NCBI GenBank assembly: GCA_902785065.1
Contig: CACZXH010000002.1
Span: 124,001-188,000 of the forward strand
DNA from: an uncultured Bacteroidia bacterium
Lineage (GTDB): Bacteria; Bacteroidota; Bacteroidia; Bacteroidales; UBA932
Direction: 5' to 3'
Length of the DNA stretch: 64,000 nucleotides
Positions 15,782 through 23,238 of this stretch are shown here, piece after piece. The notes under the pieces are model-generated. The model worked only from the letters and a program-made list of their open reading frames with translations, did no database searches and was not told the DNA's origin. Within the stretch, counting starts at the first letter, position 1, and every line of letters begins with the position of its first letter. Made by a program: the position numbers and the translations under genes.

Positions 15782-16549
15782 ATGGATATCACGACCAAGA
15801 ACATGCGAGCGATCCTGATCAATGTGCTGCTCGGCCTGGCGACGATCGCCGCCGTATTCGTTGCCGTCGGCGGTGGATGGTCCATCGCCAAATACACCGG
15901 AATCCTGCCGCTCAAAAAGGCCAAGAAGGCGGTCGTCATCGACGAAACGCCCATCACCATCGAGGACGTCAGGGCGATCGGCGAACTGGTGACCGCCAAC
16001 TATTATGACGAGACGGTCTCCATCATGGGAAAAGTGAATCACGTCCTGGAGAAAGGGAGTTCAAAGGGAAAGGATACGACGGTGACCGTCATCGAAAGGA
16101 TCCCGGAACCCGGACAAACCCAGAACAAAAACAAGAATAAGAAGTCCTATTCCGGCCCTAAACTCATCCTCGTCCAGACCGTCCATGCCCGCATCGGCAT
16201 AGACCTGTCCGAGCTGCAAGATAAATCGCTGAAAGTCTCCCAAGACGACAAATCAGTCGAAGTCATCCTCCCCGAGTTGAAATGCGTGGACTTCATCACA
16301 AATCCGAGCAACACAGAGGTGTTCGATGAAAACGGCGAGTGGAGCCTGGATGACCTGAAAGTGGCGATGATTCCAGCCAGGGAAGAGATGTGGGACAAGA
16401 TGAAGCGGAACACAAAACTGTTCGATACTGCCCGTAAAGGCGCGGAAGAAGTCATGACCCAGCTCTTCGAAGCCGCCGGATACCAAACGGTCAAGGTGCA
16501 TTTCGTTTCGAGCGGAACCGCTGCCCTGAAGATGCCCACGGAGGAATGA
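15782..16549 (+). CDS. DUF4230-family membrane-anchored protein, type B, copy 1
   Basis: Protein of 255 aa with one N-terminal transmembrane helix (about 9-32, signal anchor). The exported part has DETPITIEDVRAIGELVTANYYDE, a low-complexity linker rich in N/K (NKNKNKKS, about 118-126), VQTVHARIGIDLSEL, CVDFITNPSNTEVFDENGEW and a C-terminal helix-strand GAEEVMTQLFEAAGYQTVKVHF. The same blocks recur in the fourth gene (17144). A strong Shine-Dalgarno AGGAGGA precedes the ATG at 15782 by about 8 bases, unusual for this phylum. Twelve bases after copy A1. Function unknown. Confidence 0.83.
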   Translation: MDITTKNMRAILINVLLGLATIAAVFVAVGGGWSIAKYTGILPLKKAKKAVVIDETPITIEDVRAIGELVTANYYDETVSIMGKVNHVLEKGSSKGKDTTVTVIERIPEPGQTQNKNKNKKSYSGPKLILVQTVHARIGIDLSELQDKSLKVSQDDKSVEVILPELKCVDFITNPSNTEVFDENGEWSLDDLKVAMIPAREEMWDKMKRNTKLFDTARKGAEEVMTQLFEAAGYQTVKVHFVSSGTAALKMPTEE

Positions 16550-16553
16550 TCGA

Positions 16554-17135
16554 ATGAACAGGGTCTTTCATAGGGGCACGATTCGTTTCGTTCTCTTCCT
16601 TGCCATCCTTCTGGCGGCGCCGGGATGCCGAGGACGTGCAACCGTGGAAGAAACCGTGCAGCGGGAGATCGAAGCCATCACCGCGATGAAGCAGCTGAGC
16701 CTGGTCGAATACCGGGTCAGCAAGATCATCAAAGCCGATGACGAAGGCGCCTGGTACAAGATCGGGGACCGGAAGATCATCCTCAGCTGCACGGCCTACC
16801 TGAAAGCCGGGATCGATCTGGCCGGCTTCGACGCGGACGATGTCGACATCGACTGGACAGGCAAGCGTGTAACCGTCACGATTCCCCACGCTACCCTCCT
16901 CTCTCTGGACATGCCGCCCTCGGAAATCCGGGAAGAGTATGACCATGTGACCATGTTCCGCCACTCTTTCTCCGCCGAGGAGCGCAACGCCCTCCTCCAA
17001 CAGGGAGAAAAACAGATTCGGAGCAGCGTCCCCTCCTTAGGCATCCTGGAGAAAGCCGATGAGAACGCCCGCCGTTTCTTTGAATCGGTATTCCAGAAAA
17101 TGGGATTCGAAACCGTCGAAGTGGCATTCAAATAG
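16554..17135 (+). CDS. DUF4230-family lipoprotein, type A, copy 2
   Basis: Lipoprotein, 193 aa, lipobox AAPGC (Cys25). It parallels the first gene block for block: QLSLVEYRVSKIIKA, CTAYLKAGIDLAGFD, VTIPHATLLSLDMP, LLQQGEKQIRSSVPSLGIL and RRFFESVFQKMGFETVEVAF. GGAGGA lies 8-12 bases before the ATG at 16554. Four bases separate it from the previous stop. The A-B pair therefore seems to have been duplicated as a unit. Confidence 0.83.
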   Translation: MNRVFHRGTIRFVLFLAILLAAPGCRGRATVEETVQREIEAITAMKQLSLVEYRVSKIIKADDEGAWYKIGDRKIILSCTAYLKAGIDLAGFDADDVDIDWTGKRVTVTIPHATLLSLDMPPSEIREEYDHVTMFRHSFSAEERNALLQQGEKQIRSSVPSLGILEKADENARRFFESVFQKMGFETVEVAFK

Positions 17136-17143
17136 GAGGGCCC

Positions 17144-17797
17144 ATGGAAAAGAAAATCATCGTCAAGATTACCCCCGCGGCCGTTTTACTGGCCGTGCTG
17201 GTCCTCCTGGCCGCCCTCTTCCTCACCCGCGGCGACCACCAGGACAAACAGGCCCTCACCATCCAGGATACGCCGGTCATCATCACGAAAATCCGCGCGC
17301 TCGGAGAATTGACGACAGCCTGTTACTACGACGAAATGGTCCTTTCCCGGACCAAGCAGAATGCCTTCTCCTCGACAGCCCTGGGGTCCCTGGCCGAAGG
17401 ACTCGGCAAGGACGTGGACGACCACCTTGTCCTGATCGCGAAGGGAACGGTCCGTGCCGGCGTGGACCTGATGGATATGACGGAGCAGGACCTCCGTTTC
17501 GTAGGCGATACGGCCTATATCCGCCTCCCTGCGCCGCAGTACCTGGACGTGATCGTGAACCCCTCCGATTTCGAGGTTTTCGCCGAGACGGGTAAATGGA
17601 CGCACGAGGAGGTCACCGGGCTGCAGGACACGGCCCGGCAGCGGCTCCTGATGGGTGCGGACCATTATGGGCTCAAATCCAAAGCCTACGCCGGCGCCAT
17701 GGATGCCGTTACCGACCTTCTCGCCGCTTCTGGTTATACTCATATCCGGTTCGACCACCCCGGCTCCTATATCCGCATGCCCCTGCCCGTTGAGTGA
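17144..17797 (+). CDS. DUF4230-family membrane-anchored protein, type B, copy 2
   Basis: Protein of 217 aa with an N-terminal transmembrane anchor (about 9-29). Blocks shared with the second gene: IQDTPVIITKIRALGELTTACYYDE, IAKGTVRAGVDLMDM, YLDVIVNPSDFEVFAETGKW and a C-terminal DLLAASGYTHIRF. Copy B1's Asn/Lys-rich linker is missing here. A strong Shine-Dalgarno AGGAGG ends 5-6 bases before the ATG. Last gene of the quartet; the next gene has its own promoter. Confidence 0.83.
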   Translation: MEKKIIVKITPAAVLLAVLVLLAALFLTRGDHQDKQALTIQDTPVIITKIRALGELTTACYYDEMVLSRTKQNAFSSTALGSLAEGLGKDVDDHLVLIAKGTVRAGVDLMDMTEQDLRFVGDTAYIRLPAPQYLDVIVNPSDFEVFAETGKWTHEEVTGLQDTARQRLLMGADHYGLKSKAYAGAMDAVTDLLAASGYTHIRFDHPGSYIRMPLPVE

Positions 17798-17843
17798 AAC
17801 GGCCATTCCGGGCATCCGGAGACCGATAAAAGAATCTTTTTCG

Positions 17844-17851
17844 TATCTTTG
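17844..17851 (+). promoter_or_regulatory. -7 promoter element of the receiver/PEP-pyruvate-binding gene
   Basis: TATCTTTG, perfect consensus; predicted start near 17858, leader about 14 bases. No clear -33 TTG. Confidence 0.65.
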
Positions 17852-17871
17852 TCTGATCAAACGGACGAAAG

Positions 17872-20802
17872 ATGACTGAAACGGCTACTCCCCTGATGGC
17901 CCGGCGGATCCGCCGGATCCTGCTGGTATGCAATAACTACGACAAGTTCGCCCTCGAGGAGGACGGGCGGATCGAACCCCGGATCACCGCCGAATACTCC
18001 GAGCTGAACCTTTCCAATCCGCCGGTGCTTGAACGGGCGGAATCCACCGTGGAAGCGCTGGAGATGATGGAGAAAGGGACGCAGTACGACCTGGTCATCA
18101 CGATGTACAACGTGGGCGAGGTCGATGTGTTCGACTTTTCCCGGCGTGTCAAGGAAATCGATCCGGACGTCTCCGTCGTCCTCCTGACCGCCTTCGCGAA
18201 GGAGATTTACAAGAAGATGGAGAGCCACGACCTGAGCCATTTCGACGGCATCTTCTGCTGGAACAACTCCACGGACCTGATCATCGCGATCATCAAGCTC
18301 CTGGAGGACAGCCGGAACGCGCCCGTGGACATCCTGGAGAACGGCGTGCAGTGCATCCTCCTGGTGGAGGACTCGGTCCGCTTCTACTCGATCTATCTCC
18401 CCGAACTGTACCGCCTCATCCTGCTGCAGAACAGCGAGGCCATCCGGGACGCCCTCAACGAGAGCCAGCAGAGCCTCCGCAAGCGGGCCCGCCCGAAGAT
18501 CCTGATGGCCACGAACTACGACGACGCCGTGGCCCTGTACGAGAAATACAAGAGCAACATGCTGGGCGTCATCTCCGACATCGGCTTCGTCCTGCACCGG
18601 GGCGACAAGCCCTCCCAGGAGAAACTGGACGCGGGCATCGACCTTTGCCGGATGATCCGCAAGGATGACCCCAAGATGCCCATCCTGATGCAATCCTCGC
18701 AGGAGAGCATGCGTCCGGTAGCCAAATCCCTGCAGGCCGGCTTCCTCATCAAGCGGTCCAAGACCCTCAACCACGACCTGGCGGAATTCATCGGCCGGGA
18801 ATTCGGCTTCGGCGACTTCGTGGTCACCGATCCCGTAACCGGCGAGGAGACCGCCCGCGCCAGCGACCTGTACGGGGCCGAGCGCATCCTCGCCACCATC
18901 TCGGACGAGGACCTCGACCGGCTGGCCTCCAAGAACTACATTTCCCGCTGGCTGCTGGCCCGCGGCCTGTTCGAGGTGGGCAACAAGGTCAAGAAAAGCC
19001 ATTTCGACAATTCGGCGGAACGCCGGGAGACGACGATCCGCTCCATCCGGCGCTACCGGATGGCGCAGGGGTTGGGCGTGGTGGCCCGCTTCGAGCCCGA
19101 ACGCTACAACGACGCCATCCGCTTCGCCCGCCTGGGCGACGGCTCCCTGGGCGGCAAGGCCCGCGGCCTCGCCTTCCTGAACCAGATGCTCCAGCACTAC
19201 GACCTGTACGACAAGTGGGAAGGCGTCCGCGTCCTGGTTCCCCGCACCCTGGTGATCACGACGACTTTCTTCGACCGGTTCATCCTCGAGAACGGCCTCC
19301 AGTACGTGATCAACGCGGACCTTTCCGACGAGGAAATCCTCTCGGAATTCGTCGCCTCCACCCTGCCCCAGGACCTGACGGAAGCACTCCGCATCTTCAT
19401 CCGCCACGTCCGCAAGCCGCTCGCCATCCGGTCGTCCTCCAAGCTGGAAGACTCTTACTACCAGCCGTTTGCCGGGGTCTATTCCACCTGCATGGTGCCG
19501 GCCACGGAAAACGAGGACCAGGAGCTTCGGCTCATCTCCAAGGCTATCAAGAGCGTGTACGCATCCGTCTATTACGCCTCCGCCCGAAGCTATATCCTGG
19601 CCACCGGCAACATGATCTCCGAGGAGAAGATGGCCATCGTCCTGCAGGAAGTGTGCGGCAGCGAGGACCACGGCCTGTGGTTCCCGACGCTTTCCGGCGT
19701 CGCCCGCTCGCTCAACTTCTATCCCGTGGGCCACGAGAAGCCCGAGGAGGGCATCGTCCGCCTGGCCTTCGGTCTCGGCAAGGCGGTCGTGGACGGCGAG
19801 CAGACGCTCCGCTTCTCCCCCGCCTACCCCAGCCACGTGATCCAGACCTCCACCCCGGAACTGACGATGCAGGAGACCCAGCAGTACATGTACGGCCTCA
19901 ACCTCAAGCCCGAGACCTTCAAGACCTCCGTCGATGACGCCGTGAACCTCGCACGCCTCCGGATCAGCGACTGCAAGGACTTCCGGAACCTGCAGAAGGT
20001 CGTCTCCACCTTCGACTACGAGAACCAGCGGATGGTGGACTCCCCCATCCCCCGCGGCCCCAAGTTCGTCACCTTCGCCCATATCCTCCGCTACAACACC
20101 TTCCCGCTCGCGGACATCCTGAAGGAGCTCCTCGAGATCGGCCAGCGGGAGATGAAATGCTGCGTGGAGATCGAGTTCGCCGCGAACCTGGACAAGCCCG
20201 CCGACCGGTCCGCCACCTTCCATGTCCTGCAGATCCGTCCCATCTCGTCTGACAGCCTGGACACCGAGGTGGACTGGAACGGGGTCGACGACAGCGGCGC
20301 GTTCCTCCGCTCCGGCAGCGCGCTCGGAACCGGCTGGGTGACGGACGTGAAGGACATCGTCTATATCCCGAAGGAGCGCTTCGACAAGATGGAGACCAAG
20401 GCGATGGCCGACGAGATCGCCGCCATCAACAACCGGATGCGGGAGGAAGGCCGCGGCTACGTCCTGGTCGGCTACGGCCGCTGGGGCACCAGCATCCCGT
20501 CCCTGGGCATCCCGGTCAAATGGAGCGACATCTCGGAGGTGAAAGCCCTCGTGGAGTGCGTCCTGCCGGACTTCCGCATCGACCCGAGCCAGGGCACGCA
20601 CTTCTTCCAGAACCTCACCTCCTTCAACGTGGGTTTCGTCCATGTGGACCCGTTCGCCCGCCGCGAGGACGAGTTCGACACGTCCATCCTGGACGCCCTC
20701 CCCGCTGCCGATGAGACAAAATATTGGAGGCTCATCCACCTGGACGAGCCTCTCAAAATCTGCATCGACGGCCGCAGCGGCCGCGCGTTCATGAAAGCCT
20801 GA
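17872..20802 (+). CDS. Two receiver-like domains fused to a PEP/pyruvate-binding (PPDK N-terminal-like) domain
   Basis: Large cytosolic protein, 976 aa. Residues about 15-150 form a degenerate response-regulator fold: the phospho-acceptor position after DLVIT is Met and no Lys is seen late. Residues about 160-315 form a second receiver with intact acidic pair Glu166-Asp167, candidate phospho-acceptor Asp236 (ISDIGF) and Lys294 (IKRS). After a linker, residues about 420-830 match the ATP-grasp PEP/pyruvate-binding domain (GDGSLGGKARGLAFLN, LAIRSSSKLEDSYYQPFAG, VLQIRPIS). The C-terminal 140 residues (VLVGYGRWGTS, GTHFFQNLTSFNVGF) are a family-specific tail. The swivelling phospho-histidine domain and PEP domain of true PEP synthase are absent, so it cannot run that reaction alone. 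Known family in Bacteroidota, function unknown; a signal-gated phosphotransferase is a reasonable guess. Confidence 0.82.
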   Translation: MTETATPLMARRIRRILLVCNNYDKFALEEDGRIEPRITAEYSELNLSNPPVLERAESTVEALEMMEKGTQYDLVITMYNVGEVDVFDFSRRVKEIDPDVSVVLLTAFAKEIYKKMESHDLSHFDGIFCWNNSTDLIIAIIKLLEDSRNAPVDILENGVQCILLVEDSVRFYSIYLPELYRLILLQNSEAIRDALNESQQSLRKRARPKILMATNYDDAVALYEKYKSNMLGVISDIGFVLHRGDKPSQEKLDAGIDLCRMIRKDDPKMPILMQSSQESMRPVAKSLQAGFLIKRSKTLNHDLAEFIGREFGFGDFVVTDPVTGEETARASDLYGAERILATISDEDLDRLASKNYISRWLLARGLFEVGNKVKKSHFDNSAERRETTIRSIRRYRMAQGLGVVARFEPERYNDAIRFARLGDGSLGGKARGLAFLNQMLQHYDLYDKWEGVRVLVPRTLVITTTFFDRFILENGLQYVINADLSDEEILSEFVASTLPQDLTEALRIFIRHVRKPLAIRSSSKLEDSYYQPFAGVYSTCMVPATENEDQELRLISKAIKSVYASVYYASARSYILATGNMISEEKMAIVLQEVCGSEDHGLWFPTLSGVARSLNFYPVGHEKPEEGIVRLAFGLGKAVVDGEQTLRFSPAYPSHVIQTSTPELTMQETQQYMYGLNLKPETFKTSVDDAVNLARLRISDCKDFRNLQKVVSTFDYENQRMVDSPIPRGPKFVTFAHILRYNTFPLADILKELLEIGQREMKCCVEIEFAANLDKPADRSATFHVLQIRPISSDSLDTEVDWNGVDDSGAFLRSGSALGTGWVTDVKDIVYIPKERFDKMETKAMADEIAAINNRMREEGRGYVLVGYGRWGTSIPSLGIPVKWSDISEVKALVECVLPDFRIDPSQGTHFFQNLTSFNVGFVHVDPFARREDEFDTSILDALPAADETKYWRLIHLDEPLKICIDGRSGRAFMKA

Positions 20803-20805
20803 CGC

Positions 20806-22342
20806 TTACTTGGTCTCCTCCTTCGGAGGCTGCGGCGGCCAATTGAAGCGCTCGCCGACGACGGGATCGCCCATCGCGGAGGCTTCGTTGTCGGCATCGT
20901 CCAGTTTGAAGACCATGAACTTCGGATTCTCCTTGGTGTAAGGGGTCCATTCACCGCCGTCCGGGCCGTTCGGGTCGCCGTACTTGCAGAAGTTGGCCCA
21001 GTAGGTCACTTCCTTCTCGGCGAGATCCCAGTCACCCTGCGTCCAGGGACGCCAGCAGTGCTTCAAGGACTTGAACACGTACCAGAGGTCGGAGGAGTGG
21101 AAGGCACCCTTGAGGACATACACCTTCTGGCTGCCGTCGTCCGGGAGCGGACGGGCGAACTGGTAGGCGTAGCACTTGCCGCCCTTCTCCTGGCGGTTCA
21201 GCGCGAAGTTCGCGATACCCTCGGTCATGTTGCCCATGTCGTCCTTGGTGAAGCCCATCATGTACGGGACCTCCGCCAGGGAGCCGTCCATGGCCGCCTC
21301 GTCAAAGGATTTAAGGGAGACGTAGCCGTCCACGATCGGGGCGCCGGTGAGCGCGGGACCGCGGCCGAAACCGCCGTTGGAGGCCGCGCCGTTGGCGCCG
21401 GCGTAGATGGTGCTGAGAGCGTAGATGGTCTCGGTGCCGGCCGCGCGCATCTTCTGCAGGTCGGTCAGGCCGGCCCAGTCGAGGATGGCCTTGTTGGCGT
21501 TCTGGATGCTCTCCAGGGTCGGTGCGGCGAAGGCGGGAGCCGCCGCAGGACGGGCGTTCGCCGGAGCCGCAGGCGCAGCCGGACGACGGCCGCCGCCCAT
21601 GCCGCCCATGCCGCCGGCGCTCATGATGACCGCCTTGTTGAACAGGCCGCGGGCGAGCGGGGACTCGACCAGGGTGCGGACGGCGCCGCCGCCGGCGCTC
21701 TGGCCGAAGATCATCACGTTGTCAGGAGATGTTCTTCTTGACCCACTTCAGGCCCTGGATCATGTCCAGGACACCGTAGTTGCCGGACACGCCGTGCGGG
21801 CTTTCGGCCGCCAGCTCGGGATGGGCCAGGAAGCCGAAGACGCCGAGGCGGTAGTTGATGGACACGAGCACCACGCCGTGGTTGGCGAACTCCTCACCGT
21901 CGAACTCGGGCTCGGAGCCCCAGCCTTCGCGGTAGCCGCCGCCATGAATCCAGTACGCGACCGGGAGTTTCTCGCCGGGCTGGCCGGCGGCCGTCGTCCA
22001 GACGTTCAGGTACAGGCAGTCTTCACTGCACTGCGCTTCCTCGCCATAGCCCCATTCGGTGAAATAGCCGCCGGGATAGTGGACGGCCTGGTAGCCGGGA
22101 TGGCCGAAGCGGTCGGCCTGCATCACGCCGTCCCACGGAACGACGGGCTGCGGTTCCTTCCAGCGGAGGTCGCCAATCGGCGGCGCGGCGTAAGGGATGC
22201 CTTTGTACGCGACAACACCCGGAATGTCGGTCGTCACGCCCTGGACCTGACCACCTTCGATGGTCAGCACAGGGACCTTTGTTTCCGTCTTGCACGCGGC
22301 AAGCAGCAGGGCCGCAAGGGCCAGGAAATAGAGTTTCTTCAT
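20806..22342 (-). pseudogene. Carboxylesterase B-type lipoprotein broken by an internal deletion
   Basis: The 5' part (22342 down to about 21722) encodes a lipoprotein signal (LLAAC) and the N-terminal half of a type-B carboxylesterase: VAYKGIPYAAPPIGDLRW, SEDCLYLNVW and the oxyanion-hole HGGGY. It stops at TGA immediately after WVKKNIS. The 3' part continues in another frame from NVMIFGQSAGG, which carries the nucleophile Ser. Family members have about six residues (of the type xFGGDP) between these two pieces; they are missing, so roughly 17 bases appear deleted. The 3' part also holds an odd Gly/Met/Pro/Ala-rich insert (GGMGGMGGG, then PAAPAAPANARPAA) next to the nucleophile. Either a decayed gene or a sequence error. 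Convergent with the gene ending at 20802, only 3 bases away. Confidence 0.85.
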
Positions 22343-22384
22343 ATCACTGAGGTTTGGTTTTGTGTCAAATAATCTTGCTTGAAG

Positions 22385-22392
22385 CAAAGTTA
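22385..22392 (-). promoter_or_regulatory. -7 promoter element of the carboxylesterase gene
   Basis: Minus strand TAACTTTG, perfect consensus, 43 bases before the ATG at 22342. The divergent stretch 22393-22520 is AT-rich and shows nothing else that I can support. Confidence 0.6.
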
Positions 22393-22520
22393 CACAACAA
22401 TCCCCCCTTGTTTTTACATAATCGCACCAAATCCTTTCAAATTCTCTTCATGCACTGGTGGGTGATTCCAGAAAATGCACTTTTTTTAAAAATATCCACC
22501 TTATTCACTAATTTTTTACT

Positions 22521-22528
22521 TATTTTTG
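22521..22528 (+). promoter_or_regulatory. -7 promoter element of the 189-residue secreted protein gene
   Basis: TATTTTTG, perfect consensus; predicted start near 22535, leader about 20 bases. Confidence 0.6.
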
Positions 22529-22555
22529 TTTCTAGATAACCAATACCACACCACT

Positions 22556-23125
22556 ATGAAAAGAATCGTCCTCCTCCTGGCTACCCTGGGCATCTGCTGC
22601 TGGGCTGGAGCGCAGGAGCATCTCAAATTCAAGAACATTCCCATCGATGGATCCAAGAAGGCCTTCGTCGAGGCGCTCTGTCAGAATGAGTTCCACCTCG
22701 TCAACGACGGCGACTTCGGCGCCGCGCTGAGCGGCCGCTTTACGGGCAAGACCGTGGACGTCTTCGTCATGCCCACCAGCGAAGGGATCACAAGCCGCGT
22801 AGCGGTGAACTATCCTTCGCCCGACAACTGGGGAAACCTCCGGCTGGACTTCTACACGCTCCTCCGGAGTCTCTCCTTCAAATACGGAGAGCCGGTGGAG
22901 TTGTCCCAGGAGTTCCAACTCCCCTTCTCCGACGGGGACGGCCGCGAACTGGAAGCGCTCCGCCGGGGCCGGGCCCGCTGGTACGCCCGGTTCGTCTCTC
23001 CCGAGGGAACCATCCACCTCGTCATCGCCAACAATCCGATGACCCAGCAGCCGGCCATCAACCTCCTCTACGAGGACGCCCTCAACTGCCGCCGCCAGGA
23101 CGAACTCAACAGCCAGGACCTGTAG
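22556..23125 (+). CDS. Secreted protein of unknown function
   Basis: 189 aa with a clear Sec signal peptide (MKRIVLLLATLGICCWAGA, cleavage before Gln/Glu near 20). The mature part begins HLKFKNIPIDGSKKAFVEAL and contains a VVIANNP-like core (HLVIANNPM) near 163. I recognise it only as a type of small exported protein common in gut Bacteroidales, without known function. Chosen start is the ATG at 22556, where the signal peptide begins; an in-frame ATG at 22526 lies in the promoter. Single-gene unit with its own promoter and terminator. Confidence 0.75.
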   Translation: MKRIVLLLATLGICCWAGAQEHLKFKNIPIDGSKKAFVEALCQNEFHLVNDGDFGAALSGRFTGKTVDVFVMPTSEGITSRVAVNYPSPDNWGNLRLDFYTLLRSLSFKYGEPVELSQEFQLPFSDGDGRELEALRRGRARWYARFVSPEGTIHLVIANNPMTQQPAINLLYEDALNCRRQDELNSQDL

Positions 23126-23149
23126 CGGCAGGCCACATTTCCTGCATTT

Positions 23150-23183
23150 ACCGGGAAAGACATTGTCTTCCCCGGTTTTTTTT
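23150..23183 (+). terminator. Rho-independent terminator after the 189-residue protein gene
   Basis: ACCGGGAAAGAC / GTCTTCCCCGGT stem (one A-C mismatch), loop ATT, run of eight T. It runs directly into the next promoter. Confidence 0.88.
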
Positions 23184-23212
23184 GGCGGACCCGCCAAGTT
23201 TTCGTAACTTTC
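23182..23212 (+). promoter_or_regulatory. Promoter and candidate operator of the GH2 operon
   Basis: TTG (23182-23184), 20-base spacer, -7 TAACTTTC (23205-23212, one mismatch). The palindrome TTGGCGG-AC-CCGCCAA (23182-23197) starts on the -33 element and could be an operator. Confidence 0.55.
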
Positions 23213-23238
23213 GTGATTGGAAACAAAGGATTAAGCCG

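Noticed and set aside
17857-20739. A 960-codon antisense frame opposite the receiver/PEP-pyruvate-binding gene
   Set aside because: Same antisense artefact; no promoter, no domain, and it covers the gene almost exactly.
21715-21730. Programmed frameshift in the carboxylesterase gene
   Set aside because: About six family-conserved residues are absent at the junction, so it is a deletion.
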